The translations under genes and the position numbers were made by a program. Shown in pieces: positions 1 through 9,857 of a stretch of 49,123 bases of DNA. Position 1 is the first letter of the stretch. Each line of letters starts with the position of its first letter. This DNA comes from Sphingomonas sp. (GTDB lineage: Bacteria; Pseudomonadota; Alphaproteobacteria; Sphingomonadales; Sphingomonadaceae): positions 9,099 to 58,221 of the forward strand of contig PAOI01000030.1 in the NCBI GenBank assembly GCA_002707985.1. Reading direction: 5' to 3'. Under the pieces are notes generated by a model. That model was not told the DNA's origin. It ran no database searches and saw only the letters and a program-made list of their open reading frames with translations.

Positions 1-153
1 CAGCACCTCGATCGCGATCGCGAACAGCGAGCGGCGTTCTGCGTCGGGCAGTGCATTCGGCCCCTCTTCCCGCAATCGGGCTGCGGCCGTGGCACTGCTC
101 AGGCCTTCGCATGACGAGGATCGAACCGATGGATCGCCTGAGGCGGTTGCCAT
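1..153 (-). CDS. P-type cation-transporting ATPase, N-terminal fragment (cut by window edge)
   Basis: Reading the minus strand from an ATG at 153 gives 51 open codons to the window edge. Residues about 18-50 match the N-terminal cation-ATPase domain: a GLS start, an AAARLREEGPN-type stretch, then LP and an arginine pair before the first membrane helix. The reading of the domain is from family knowledge; the catalytic parts lie outside the window, so the transported ion cannot be told. A GAAGGGA stretch about 10 nt upstream can serve as ribosome binding site. The gene lies downstream of phaC on the same strand, with 115 nt between them in which I see nothing else. A second P-type ATPase of the MgtA kind lies at 16740-19361. 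Confidence 0.72.
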   Translation of the reverse strand, partial: MATASGDPSVRSSSCEGLSSATAAARLREEGPNALPDAERRSLFAIAIEVL

Positions 154-268
154 ACCGCGCGCGTCCCTTCAGCGTTCTTGGAACATCGGAGCAGCCAGAC
201 GCGCCTTTTGCTCATCGGAATCGACCGGCAGAACCCTGGGTCGGTGCATTCCTGCTCCTCGCGCTGCT

Positions 269-2098
269 TCAATGCTGGCGGACATAGCTGCCGGGCGCGG
301 GCTCGAGCGGCGGATACCCCTGATGCGAAGCGCCCAGCGGCGGCGGCGCGAGCGGATCGCCCGACCGCGCATCGAGCCAGTCGCGCCATTCGGGCCACCA
401 GGAACCCGAACGCTGAACGGCCGCAACTTCCCAGTGATCGGGATCGAGATAGGGGCCATCGGCAGCGCGCGTGCGGACCCGATAATGCCGGTGGGGCCTG
501 CCAGGCGGCGAGACGATCCCGCCATTATGGCCGCCCGAGGCGAGCACGAAGGTGAGCTCGCAATCGGCCAGCAGATGCAATTTGTACACCGAATGCCAGG
601 GCGCGACATGATCGCTCTCGGTACCAAGCGCAAAGATCGGCAGATGTAGGTCCGACAGGCTCACCGCCCGATCGCCGACCGGGAAACGCCCTTCGGCAAG
701 GTCGTTATCGAGGAAGAAGCGCCGCAGATATTCGCTGTGCATCGCATATGGCATGCGCGTTCCGTCCGCGTTCCACGCCATCATCGCATTCATCGGCGCA
801 CGCGCGCCCATCAGATATTCTCCGGTCAGTCGCGACCAGACAAGGTCATTCGACCGCAGCAGATCGAACGCGCCCGCCATCTGCCAGCTGTCGAGATACC
901 CCTGTGCCCACATCATCTGTTCGAGAAATTCCATCTCGGAGGAATCGATGAACAGCCCTAGTTCGCCGGGCTCGCTGAATTCGGTCTGCGCGGCGAGCAG
1001 GGTCAGGCTGGCGAGCCGCTGGTCCCCGTCGCGCGCCATCGCCGCTGCCGCGACCGCCAGCAACGTGCCGCCAAGGCAATAACCGACACCATGCACGCGG
1101 TGAGCGCCGGTAATCGCCTGCACCGCGTCGAGCGCCGCCATCGGCCCGAGGCGGCGATAGGCCTCCATATCCATGTCACGCAGGGCACTGTCGGGATTGC
1201 GCCATGAGAGGATGAATACGGTGTATCCCTGACCGACGAGCCAGCGGACCAGCGAATCCTCCGGCGTGAGATCGAGAATATAGTATTTCATGATCCATGC
1301 GGGCACGATCAGCACCGGTTCGGGACGAACCTGCTCGGTGGTCGGGTGATATTGGATCAGCTCGATCAATGCGTTGCGGAAGACCACTTCGCCGGGCGTC
1401 ACCGCCACAGTTTCCCCGGGCTGGAAATGCTCCGCGCCGGCTGGAGGGCAGTGGCGGAGTTCGCGCTCGATATCTTCACGCAGCAATGCGGCGCCATCGG
1501 CCAGGCATGCGCCGCCGGTTTCCATGATGCGGCGCTGGACGACGGGATTGGTCAGCGGCGCGTTCGTCGGGGCCAGCATGTCGAGAATCTGCCGGCTGAC
1601 GAAATTGACGACCCGCTCGTGATGCGGCGCCATTCCCGGCACGCCGCGCGTCGCCGCGTCCCACCATTGCTGGGTCAGGAGGAAAGCCTGCTGGATTCCC
1701 GCATAGGGAAAATCGCGCCAGGCCGGATCGTCCCAGCGATGATCCTGTGGCAGGGGCTCGATCACCGGATCGGCCTGCGTTCCGGGGCGACTCTCGGTCA
1801 CGAAATGCATGAGCTTCGCGGACTTGCGCGCCGCCTTCATCGCCAGATGCGCCTGCTTGCCGGGCGCCAGGGCGAGATGACTCAGCCAGTCGAACCCGGC
1901 GGCAGCCATCGCCGCAGGCGACACTCCATGAGTCCATTGCGCGAGCCAAGCCACGGTGATCCGGTTCAGCATCGCCGCCATGCCCTCGAACGGATCGGGG
2001 CTTTCGGCAAGCAGGGCATGGGCGGGATGCGCGGCAGGCAGCAGCAGTTCGGGACGAACGGCAAGCGCAGTGCCGGCCGACACACCGGATTCGGACAT
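269..2098 (-). CDS. phaC: Class I poly(3-hydroxyalkanoate) synthase
   Basis: Polymerises (R)-3-hydroxyacyl-CoA into PHA storage granules. The 609-aa product has the PhaC N-terminal domain and an alpha/beta-hydrolase core. The lipase-like box is GYCLGG, with the nucleophile Cys near residue 341, Asp near 496 (ESDHV) and His near 524 (GGHNGG), the full triad of the family. Length fits class I enzymes, and no phaE partner is seen. I chose the ATG at 2098 because GGGG lies 6 nt before it; an in-frame start at 2137 is also open. The gene is divergent from the phasin gene, and the shared 211-nt gap holds a copy of the island's T(A/G)CGTA element. Co-location with stress genes suggests PHA made as an electron and carbon sink under low oxygen (inference). 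Confidence 0.93.
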   Translation of the reverse strand: MSESGVSAGTALAVRPELLLPAAHPAHALLAESPDPFEGMAAMLNRITVAWLAQWTHGVSPAAMAAAGFDWLSHLALAPGKQAHLAMKAARKSAKLMHFVTESRPGTQADPVIEPLPQDHRWDDPAWRDFPYAGIQQAFLLTQQWWDAATRGVPGMAPHHERVVNFVSRQILDMLAPTNAPLTNPVVQRRIMETGGACLADGAALLREDIERELRHCPPAGAEHFQPGETVAVTPGEVVFRNALIELIQYHPTTEQVRPEPVLIVPAWIMKYYILDLTPEDSLVRWLVGQGYTVFILSWRNPDSALRDMDMEAYRRLGPMAALDAVQAITGAHRVHGVGYCLGGTLLAVAAAAMARDGDQRLASLTLLAAQTEFSEPGELGLFIDSSEMEFLEQMMWAQGYLDSWQMAGAFDLLRSNDLVWSRLTGEYLMGARAPMNAMMAWNADGTRMPYAMHSEYLRRFFLDNDLAEGRFPVGDRAVSLSDLHLPIFALGTESDHVAPWHSVYKLHLLADCELTFVLASGGHNGGIVSPPGRPHRHYRVRTRAADGPYLDPDHWEVAAVQRSGSWWPEWRDWLDARSGDPLAPPPLGASHQGYPPLEPAPGSYVRQH

Positions 2099-2202
2099 GG
2101 TACACCCCATCATCTCACCGGCATGTCGCGCGCACACGACGCTTTGATCGGCCGGATATGGTCCAACGGAATCACTCTGTCCGGCGGCGGTCGCGAACGC
2201 GC

Positions 2203-2215
2203 TGCGTATTATCCC
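2203..2215 (+). promoter_or_regulatory. Putative operator TGCGTA-N4-CCC between phaC and phasin gene
   Basis: TGCGTATTATCCC fits the recurrent T(A/G)CG(T/C)A-N4-CCC element of this window. It lies about 95 nt before the phasin ATG and about 105 nt before the phaC ATG, so it could serve either gene. The motif is seen; binding by FixJ or any other protein is inferred. Confidence 0.5.
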
Positions 2216-2309
2216 TTATTCAGGCGCCCCGCCTTCTTCCGGGACATTGCCCTTGCCGGAGCGCCTTCGCGCGTAGCCGGCATCGATGCCCCCGATCAGG
2301 AGATTCCTC

Positions 2310-2708
2310 ATGTCGACCAAGGCGACTGACACGAAGAAACCGCAATTTCCGTTCGGTTTCGCCGTTCCGGGCGATGCCGAGAAATATATGCTTGTCGTTC
2401 CTCACATACAGGCGATGTACGCGCACGCGCTGCTCGAACAGCAGCGTGAAGCGCTTTCGTTTCTGATGCATCGCTGCACCGCCGATCTGCAACTGCTCGA
2501 AAAGATCTCGGGCGCGAGCGATCTTAACGGCATCTATCAGGCGATGGCCGGCTTTTATGAAGGCGCTGCCAAGGAATATAGCGCCGAAGCCGGCAAGGTG
2601 ATGGAAATGGGATCGCGTGCGGCAAAGGGCGCGATGCAGGGACTGCGCCAGGAAGCCGAGGCGCTCTCGCAGCCAGTGGCCAAGAACGCGGCTGCCGCCG
2701 CGGCCTGA
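2310..2708 (+). CDS. Phasin family protein
   Basis: A 132-aa protein, small, helical and rich in Ala, Gln and Glu, with the phasin-type stretch around residues 25-120 and an alanine-rich tail. Phasins coat PHA granules and control their size. Start ATG 2310 is supported by CAGGAGA 7 nt upstream; an upstream in-frame ATG at 2286 has no such site. It is divergent from phaC, which supports the role. The phasin family is loosely conserved, so the call rests on context and composition as well as on similarity. Confidence 0.85.
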   Translation: MSTKATDTKKPQFPFGFAVPGDAEKYMLVVPHIQAMYAHALLEQQREALSFLMHRCTADLQLLEKISGASDLNGIYQAMAGFYEGAAKEYSAEAGKVMEMGSRAAKGAMQGLRQEAEALSQPVAKNAAAAAA

Positions 2709-2722
2709 TCTGTACCAGGCGT

Positions 2723-2750
2723 GCTCCGGGCGACGAACATGGCCCGGAGC
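2723..2750. terminator. Inverted repeat between convergent phasin and HdeD genes
   Basis: GCTCCGGGC and GCCCGGAGC are perfect 9-bp arms around a 10-nt loop, sitting exactly in the 45-nt gap between two convergent genes. There is no strong T-run, so efficiency is uncertain; the position fits a bidirectional terminator. Confidence 0.6.
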
Positions 2751-2753
2751 ATG

Positions 2754-3389
2754 CTATTGCGCAACGTTCTTCGAAGCCTCCGCCAGCCGTCGCAAGCGAA
2801 GCGAGAACATCAGCAGCAGGAAGGCATAGGCTAGCGCCCAGACGGCAAGCATCCAGCCGACCACCACCATCGATGCCATCGGCATGGACCAGAGCAGAAA
2901 CCAGATCAGTCCTCCCAGAATCAGCGATATGAGACCGGAGAGACCCAGGAACCATTCGTCGGGAACGTCGCGGCGCAAGCGGGCGGCCGCAACGATTTCG
3001 ATGATGCCGACGATGACGGCCCAACTCGCCAGCAACGCAAGCAGTACGACCGAATAGGAAATCGTCACCAGGCCGGGAAGCAGGAGGAACAGCACGGCGA
3101 TGGCGATCCCGATGATTCCGCGCAGCAGCAACAGGCCCCAATGACCACGCCGGCGTGCCGCGCCGTGCAATGCGGCGATCAGCGCCAGGCTCCCGTCGAT
3201 ACCGCTGAAGGCAGCGAAGACCAGAACGAAGGCCGTCAAAGCACTTACGGGCGAGAAGAGCGCCACCAACCCGAAGATCAGCGCCAGGATTGCACGCAGC
3301 AGGAACCAGCCCCAGCTGTGCCGCATAAGCGTAACCGGACCGGCAAGCTCGGCTTCCCGCCACGCGCTGTTCAAGGAGGCATCCGTCAT
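2754..3389 (-). CDS. HdeD/DUF308 family membrane protein
   Basis: A 211-aa integral membrane protein with about six hydrophobic segments from residue 25 onward and short charged loops. The pattern, with repeated G-x-hydrophobic stretches and a paired repeat layout, is that of the HdeD family, linked to acid stress in E. coli but otherwise of unknown biochemical role. The ATG at 3389 overlaps the stop of the upstream phosphoribosyltransferase gene as ATGA, so translation is probably coupled. It is the last gene of a four-gene operon (nitroreductase, hydrolase, phosphoribosyltransferase, HdeD). A longer in-frame ORF upstream only reads through the neighbouring gene. Confidence 0.82.
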   Translation of the reverse strand: MTDASLNSAWREAELAGPVTLMRHSWGWFLLRAILALIFGLVALFSPVSALTAFVLVFAAFSGIDGSLALIAALHGAARRRGHWGLLLLRGIIGIAIAVLFLLLPGLVTISYSVVLLALLASWAVIVGIIEIVAAARLRRDVPDEWFLGLSGLISLILGGLIWFLLWSMPMASMVVVGWMLAVWALAYAFLLLMFSLRLRRLAEASKNVAQ

Positions 3390-4081
3390 CGCTGTGCCTT
3401 TCGTCGTTTGGAAGTATCCGCCGCATGGCGCCAGTTTCGCGCCTGGGCGAGCAGGCGGACCACCTCGGCGTCGCTGGTCTGCGCGAAATCGGCATAGTGC
3501 AGCCCGACCGCATGAAACGGTTCCGGCGCCGCCAGGCAGACGATCTCGTCGCACCAGGGCCGCAATTCGCGCAACGCCTCGGTGGGCGCGAGCGGTACTG
3601 CGAGGACGAGCTGCGCCGGGTGATTGCGGCGAATGCCCTGCAATGCGGCGAGCATGGTCGATCCGGTCGCGATGCCGTCATCGACCACGATGACCGTTCG
3701 TCCGCCGATCGGCTGGGAAGCGCGATTGCCCATATAGGCGCTGCGGCGGCGCTCGATTTCGCGCAATTGGCGGGCGAGTTCGGCATCGATATAGCGCTGC
3801 TCGAGCCGCAGTGCCCGGACGATCATTTCGTTGAGCACGACCTGCGGATGCGCGCCGTCGACTACCGCGCCGATCCCGAATTCCTCGTGCCCCGGGGCGC
3901 CGAGCTTTCGAACGAACAGCAAGTCGAGGTCCGCCTGGAGTTCGCGCGCGATCTCGAACGCGACGGGCACGCCGCCACGTGGAAGCGCAAGCACGAGCGG
4001 ATGCGCACCCTCGAACGGGGCAAGTACTGCCGCAAGACGGCGACCGGCATCGACGCGATCACGGAAAAGCAGGTCGCTCAT
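3386..4081 (-). CDS. Phosphoribosyltransferase-domain protein
   Basis: A 231-aa protein with the type I PRTase fold. Near residue 125 it has the PRPP-binding loop VVDDGIATGST, and near residue 35 the segment LPRGGVPV that binds pyrophosphate in this family. Such stand-alone PRTases next to dienelactone-hydrolase-type genes are common in stress islands, and their substrate is not known. The ATG at 4081 overlaps the stop of the upstream hydrolase gene (ATGA), and its own stop overlaps the HdeD start, so the three genes are translationally linked. An in-frame ATG at 4120 lies inside the hydrolase gene and is less likely. Confidence 0.85.
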   Translation of the reverse strand: MSDLLFRDRVDAGRRLAAVLAPFEGAHPLVLALPRGGVPVAFEIARELQADLDLLFVRKLGAPGHEEFGIGAVVDGAHPQVVLNEMIVRALRLEQRYIDAELARQLREIERRRSAYMGNRASQPIGGRTVIVVDDGIATGSTMLAALQGIRRNHPAQLVLAVPLAPTEALRELRPWCDEIVCLAAPEPFHAVGLHYADFAQTSDAEVVRLLAQARNWRHAADTSKRRKAQR

Positions 4082-4740
4082 TCGCCGGCTCCTTGCGGTT
4101 TCAGATGACGGGCAAACCATGCGCGGGCGCGATCGACCACCATGTCCATCGTGCCGGGCTCTTCAAACAGATGCCCTGCACCGGGAATGATCGAAAGTTC
4201 GTGCGCGCAGCGCAGATGCGAAGCGGCGGCACGGTTGAGCGCGAGCACATCGGTATCGAGGCTCCCTACGATCAGCAGGGTCGGCGCCCGCACGCGGGCC
4301 AGCGCCCCGGCACCGGCAAGATCGGGCCTTCCGCCGCGCGAAACGACGGCTGCGACCCGCTGGGGCAAGGCGGCCGCCGCTACCAGCGCTGCCCCGGCTC
4401 CGGTGCTCGCGCCGAACAGCCCGATCGGCAGGCGCGAAAGCCTGTCCTGTCCATCCGCCCAGCGGATCGCAGCGAGCAGCCGCCGTGCGAGCAATGTAAT
4501 GTCGAAGACGTTGGCACGGTCCCATTGCTCGTGCGCCAGCAGAAGATCGATCAACAGCGTCGCGAACCCTGCCTCGCGCAATTGCTCGGCGACATAGATG
4601 TTGCGCGGGCTCATCCGACTGCTGCCGCTGCCATGCGCAAAGAGGACCAGCCCCACCGGATCGGGCGGAAGACCAAGCGTGGCGTCAATGGCTTCGGGCA
4701 ATATCCGCACCGAATGCAGGTCGATCGTGTCAGCGGCCAT
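4078..4740 (-). CDS. Alpha/beta hydrolase, dienelactone-hydrolase-like
   Basis: A 220-aa alpha/beta hydrolase. The strand LVLFAHGSGSS near residue 30 is the oxyanion region, GLFGASTGAGA near residue 107 is the nucleophile elbow with Ser, a VGSLDTDV strand carries the acid Asp, and GAGHLFEEP carries the catalytic His. The substrate is unknown; homologues sit next to phosphoribosyltransferases, sometimes as fusions. Two ATGs compete (4746 and 4740). AAGGAGG touches the first one, so the second, 6 nt further on, has the right spacing. The gene lies 12 nt downstream of the nitroreductase gene and overlaps the next gene by 4 nt. Confidence 0.84.
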   Translation of the reverse strand: MAADTIDLHSVRILPEAIDATLGLPPDPVGLVLFAHGSGSSRMSPRNIYVAEQLREAGFATLLIDLLLAHEQWDRANVFDITLLARRLLAAIRWADGQDRLSRLPIGLFGASTGAGAALVAAAALPQRVAAVVSRGGRPDLAGAGALARVRAPTLLIVGSLDTDVLALNRAAASHLRCAHELSIIPGAGHLFEEPGTMDMVVDRARAWFARHLKPQGAGE

Positions 4741-4752
4741 CGCCATCCTCCT

Positions 4753-5310
4753 TCATATCCAGCGGATGCGCGCCGGCAGGCGCGGGACGGGCGGAGCGGG
4801 CTCGGCGGGATGGCCCACGATGATCGGCGCTATCGGGATCTCGGTGTCGGAAAGCCCCAGCAAGGCCTTGCCCGGCTTGGCGGCAAGCCAGTGTTCGGCA
4901 AAGCCGACCCAGCAACTGCCAAGCCCCGCATCGCAGGCCGCGAGCATCAGGTTCTGCGCGGCGAGCGCGCAGTCTATCCGCCCCCAGGGATCGTCCGCGA
5001 CAGCCGAAATCAGTATCAGGGCGGGCGCATGATAGAAGAGATGGAAGTCGGGATCGCGCAGCATCGCCGCGACTCCGGCAACGCCCGCACCTTCGGGTGG
5101 ATGCGCGAGTAGTTGCGCCTTGGCGGCGTTGGATATGCGCGTCAGTATCGGTGGATTGCGGATCACGCAGAATGACCAGGGCTGGCGGTTGACCGCGCTC
5201 GGCGCCTGCACCGCCGCGTCGATCAGCTTCGAAAGCGTTGCCTCATCGACCGGGTCGGGACGATAGCTGCGAACCGCGCGACGACTTCGGATCGCCTCGA
5301 TCAATTCCAT
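4753..5310 (-). CDS. Nitroreductase family protein
   Basis: A 185-aa FMN-dependent nitroreductase-fold protein. The start MELIEAIRSRRAVRSY carries the RRSxR-like FMN-binding arginines, QAPSAVNRQPWSF is the second FMN motif, and a GLGSCWVG stretch near residue 130 is typical. Members reduce nitro groups, quinones or flavins with NAD(P)H. It is the first gene of a four-gene operon on the minus strand. GGGAG 7 nt upstream supports ATG 5310. A strong TACGTA-N4-CCCC element begins 74 nt upstream, inside the 3' end of the HlyD-type gene, so this operon probably has its own promoter. Confidence 0.88.
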   Translation of the reverse strand: MELIEAIRSRRAVRSYRPDPVDEATLSKLIDAAVQAPSAVNRQPWSFCVIRNPPILTRISNAAKAQLLAHPPEGAGVAGVAAMLRDPDFHLFYHAPALILISAVADDPWGRIDCALAAQNLMLAACDAGLGSCWVGFAEHWLAAKPGKALLGLSDTEIPIAPIIVGHPAEPAPPVPRLPARIRWI

Positions 5311-5384
5311 GGATCGGCTCCCTCGGGCCATCCGTCTCGGGACGGCGCGGCAAGTCTCGGGCGCCCATGGTCGCGCCGCACTCG

Positions 5385-5397
5385 GGGATGTTACGTA
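5385..5397 (-). promoter_or_regulatory. Putative operator TACGTA-N4-CCC before nitroreductase operon
   Basis: On the minus strand the sequence is TACGTAACATCCCC, one of the best matches to the island motif. It overlaps the last codons and stop of the HlyD-type gene and lies 74-87 nt before the nitroreductase ATG, in the same orientation. Confidence 0.58.
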
Positions 5398-6605
5398 GCC
5401 TGGCGCATGCGGACGCGGACGCCTGAAACAACCTTTTCGCCCGGATGCAGAATCACACGATCGCCCGGCGTAAGGCCGCCCAGCACCTCGGCGGAATCCT
5501 CGTTCATATGCCCGATCTTCACCGTCACGGCTTCCGCCCGGCCATTGGCGCCGATGCGAAAGGCCTGCCAGCTGTCGGGGCCGCGATACAACGCACCGAC
5601 CGGCACCCGCACCACATCCCGCCTTGACCAGGTGGCGATACGCACGGTCGCCCGGAAACCGTGGCCGAGCCGTTCCCAGGCGGTGCGCGGCTCGGCGAAA
5701 TCGATGATCACATTGACGCGCTGTTCCTCGACGCCGAGCGCCGAAACCTTGAGAAAGCCATAGGGCTCGACCAGCCGTACAAGGCCCTTCAGCGGGTGGG
5801 CGCCCCCCCAATCCTCGATCGACACCGACGCGCCGGGGCGCACCTGAACGGCGTCCTCGGACAGCAGATCGGTGACGAGTTCGAGCGTTGCCGGATCGCC
5901 CACCGCGACCAGCGGCGTGCCAGCGGTGACGACGCGCAGGCTTTCCTGCGGTACCGTCATCACCGCGCCCGATACCGGCGAGCGGACATCGACCACGCCA
6001 CGCCCCCGGCGCGACGAGCCGGGCAGGATCAACGTTGCGCGAGCCGCGTCGAGGCTGTGCCGGGCTGCCGTCTCGGTATCGCGGGCAGCAGTGAGCGCGG
6101 CGGTTGCGCGATCGCGGGCGGCACGCGCTTCGTCGAGCGCCACTTCGGCAATGAAACCGCGCGCGCGCAGCGTCGACACGCGTGTCAGCTGGCGCGCCGC
6201 CAGTTCGGCCGCTGCTTCCGCCTCGCGGACCTGCGCCGTCGCGGCGGCGGCCTGCGCGGTGAGCGCCGAGACATTGGCTTCGGCCTGCGCGAAGCTGCGC
6301 GCATCGAGCGGCCCCGGTTCGATCGGCCGGATGCGCGCAACGACCGTCGTGTTGGCGACCACCGCCGCCCCAGGCTTGAGCGGTACCCGCATCAGCTCGC
6401 CGGTTGCAGGGGCCGAAATGGTGTAGAAATCATGCACGCGCGTTTCGGCGAGATCGTCGACGGTGACGGTCATTGCGCCGCGCGTCACTTCGCCTGCGTC
6501 GACTTCCACCGCCGGCGCACGCGTCGCCATCCATAGTGCGACGGCAAGCACCAGCACGACCAGCGTGCCGATCAGCCTGGGTCCGGTCACGATCCTGCGA
6601 GCCAT
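5391..6605 (-). CDS. HlyD/MacA-type periplasmic adaptor subunit
   Basis: A 404-aa protein with one N-terminal membrane anchor (residues about 11-29), a barrel-lipoyl half, an Ala/Arg-rich coiled-coil hairpin (about 115-215) and a second lipoyl and beta-barrel half. This is the layout of membrane-fusion proteins that link an inner-membrane pump to an outer-membrane channel. The ATG at 6605 follows the permease stop by 2 nt, with GGGAG inside the end of the permease gene. It closes an ATPase-permease-adaptor operon that resembles MacAB or DevABC exporters. The exported substrate is unknown. No TolC-like gene is in the window. Confidence 0.87.
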   Translation of the reverse strand: MARRIVTGPRLIGTLVVLVLAVALWMATRAPAVEVDAGEVTRGAMTVTVDDLAETRVHDFYTISAPATGELMRVPLKPGAAVVANTTVVARIRPIEPGPLDARSFAQAEANVSALTAQAAAATAQVREAEAAAELAARQLTRVSTLRARGFIAEVALDEARAARDRATAALTAARDTETAARHSLDAARATLILPGSSRRGRGVVDVRSPVSGAVMTVPQESLRVVTAGTPLVAVGDPATLELVTDLLSEDAVQVRPGASVSIEDWGGAHPLKGLVRLVEPYGFLKVSALGVEEQRVNVIIDFAEPRTAWERLGHGFRATVRIATWSRRDVVRVPVGALYRGPDSWQAFRIGANGRAEAVTVKIGHMNEDSAEVLGGLTPGDRVILHPGEKVVSGVRVRMRQAT

Positions 6606-6607
6606 GG

Positions 6608-8979
6608 TCACTCCCGAGTCTTGAGCGCGCGGACGAGATCGAGCCGATCGACCCGGCGGCGGATGAGGAATGCAGTCGCGGCGACTGCTGCGGCGACGAC
6701 CAGCACGCCTTCGGCGGGCACGCGCGGATCGACGTAGAAGGGAATGGTGATGCGCTCGGTGTTGAACTGGGCGATCAGATATCGCCAGAGTTCGCGCCCC
6801 GACCATATGCCGAGCGGCAATGCCAGCAAGGCGAGGAGGAACTGCTCGCCCAGCAGCACGAACGCCACTTCGGACCGGCGGAAACCCAATACGCGCAGCG
6901 AAGCGAGGTCGCGTGCGCGCTCGGACAGGCTGATCCGCGCGCTGTTGTAGACGACGCCGATCACAACCAGCGCGGCAAGCGTGGTGTAGAAGAAGGACTG
7001 GATCGCGAAATTGCCCTGGATGATTTCCTCCATCGCCGCGAGCGTCGCCTTGCGCACGGTGATTCCCGCCACCATCGGGCTCGCTTCGAGCCGCGCATAG
7101 ATGTGTGCAAGTCGCGCTTCGTCGACGTCGAGATAGGCGCCGGACAGCGTATCCCCTTCGAGCATCAGCCGATTGAGCGCGCGGCGATCGAGGCTGGCCG
7201 CGCTGCCAAAGGGGCTGTCGAGAACTGCCGTCACCGGCAGCGACAGCGTCGGGCGGCGTCCCTCGGTCACTTGCGCCGTCACCCGATCCCCCACGCGCAC
7301 ATCAAGGTCCCGCGCCATCCTGCCGGTGACGGCGATGCCTTGCGGCGGCGGATCGAACGTCGTGCCGCTAAGGTCGACTGAGCGTTGAAGATCGCCCCCG
7401 ACCATGCCGCCGGAAAGCCCCTCCCGTACCTCATGGGGGCCATTGCGCAATCGCGCGCCGACGGCGCGGAACGGCTGGACGCGCAGCACGCCCGGGATAC
7501 GCTGCAGCTCATAGAGCGCACGCGCGTCGCGCGGTTCGGCAAAGGTGACGACGAGGTCGGACCGGTCGGCGACGTTGAAACCCAGGTCGATCATGCGCCC
7601 GACGCTGCCCATCGGGCTTTTCGACGCGACATAGAGCATCAGCGCCGCCGCGATGCCGATCACCGTCAGCGTCGATCGCAGCGGCCGCCGGATCAGTCCG
7701 CGCATGATGATGCGGCTCGGCTCGTCGCGGCCGAGCGCGCCCGACAGGATCGCCACCAGCCGCCCCGAATAGTCGGCGGGCGCCTCGGGCCGCATCGCTT
7801 CGGCCGGCGTCAGTCGCGCAGAGCGCCAAACGGCAGTCGCCGCGCCCAGTGCGACCGGAATGAGCGTCCCCGCCGCCGCGATCAGATAGATGCCGCCGCC
7901 GATCCGGAAACTGAGGAAGGGAAAGGAGAAGAAGCGCTGGTAGATCCCCGCCATGCCGTGACCGAGCCACGCCCCCACCGCGATGCCGAGCAGCAGGCCG
8001 AGGATCGAAAGCAGCCCGGCGAGCTGGACATAGTGGAGCAGGATCGTGCGCGGGGGAAAGCCGAATGACTTGAGCAGGCCGATCACTTCGCGCTCGGTAT
8101 CCACCAGCCGCGCGAGCACGATGTTGAGCAGAAACGCCGCGACCAGCAGGAACACCGGCGGCAGCAGGGTCGCCATCGTCGTAAGCTGCGAGATTTCGTC
8201 GGTAACGAACCGATCGGATATCTGAAGGTCGCGCGGATAGGCGCCGACTCCACCATAGCGCGCGAGGACGAGATCGAGTCGCCGCTCCACTTCGGCCGAT
8301 TGCGCACCCGGCGCGACGCGCACCAGCACGTCGTTGAACGCGTTGGTCATATCGAGCGCGGCGGCGAGCGGCGCTCGCCCCATCCACAGCACCGCCGATC
8401 GGCGATTGTCGGGAAAGATGCTGCCCGGCGCGATCGCATAGACATATTCGGGCGAGAGGACTGCCCCGACCAGCCGCAGCGTGACCTGCTTGCCGTAGAG
8501 CACGGCGCGAAAGCGCGCGCCGATCTCCAGTCCCGCCGCCTGCACGAACGCCTCGTTGGCGACGACTTCGTCGGGATGATGCGGATCGGGCAGCCGGCCG
8601 CTGCGCAACACGAGCTGGTTGAGCGCCGAGGCGCGCTCGGGCGGCAGCGAATGCACCCGCGCGGTAACCGGCTCGACGACCGTATCGACATCCAGCGTCG
8701 CGCGAGTCGTGATCCGGCTGTCCGCCGCCGCGACGCCGGGTATCTCGCGAACCTTCGCCATCAGCGGCTCGGGCGCGCGCACCAGCGGCGCGAAGACATC
8801 GGCGAAGCGCGTTGCGTCATAATATTCTGCGCGCGTGGCCTTGAGCGAATCGATCAGCCCGACCGCCATCACCATCGTGCCGACGCCGGCGGCGATCACC
8901 AGCGCGATCGCGACGGCCTGCCCCCGCAACCGCCAGACGTCGCGGAACAGCTTCACCGTCATGGTCGAGCGCCAGCGCC

Positions 8980-8983
<4 letters not shown>
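6608..8983 (-). CDS. ABC transporter permease with two FtsX domains
   Basis: A 791-aa membrane protein. An N-terminal helix (about 23-45) is followed by a large periplasmic MacB-like core domain (about 50-250), three helices of an FtsX domain (about 265-385), a second periplasmic domain, and a C-terminal FtsX unit with three helices (about 665-780). The duplicated layout matches DevC/LolC-like exporters that act on lipids or peptides from the membrane. The start is a GTG at 8983 that overlaps the ATPase stop (GTGA), with a GGAG 9 nt upstream. An ATG at 8962 is an alternative. Translation is probably coupled to the ATPase. Confidence 0.87.
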
Positions 8984-9726
<743 letters not shown>

Positions 9727-9789
9727 GGAGGTCCTCGGTGCTGGCACCGCCGTTCTACCGGCATGCGAGGGCCCGCTCGATTGGTAGCA

Positions 9790-9802
9790 TTGCGTATCGC
9801 AA
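9790..9802. promoter_or_regulatory. Palindromic element in divergent promoter
   Basis: TTGCGTATCGCAA is a near-perfect inverted repeat (5-bp arms, 3-nt centre) whose core TGCGTA or TACGCA fits the island motif in both directions, but the CCC part is missing. It is placed almost symmetrically, about 63 nt from the ATPase ATG and 55 nt from the esterase-family ATG, so one bound dimer could serve both genes. Function is inferred. Confidence 0.42.
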
Positions 9803-9857
9803 GCGAGCGCAGTCGGGCCGAGCACGAAGGCGCCAACGACTGCGCGAGGAAACCGCC

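Noticed and set aside
269..649. Several ORFs on both strands in and before the 3' end of phaC
   Set aside because: They are Arg/Ala/Pro-rich shadows of phaC in other frames, as is usual at high GC.
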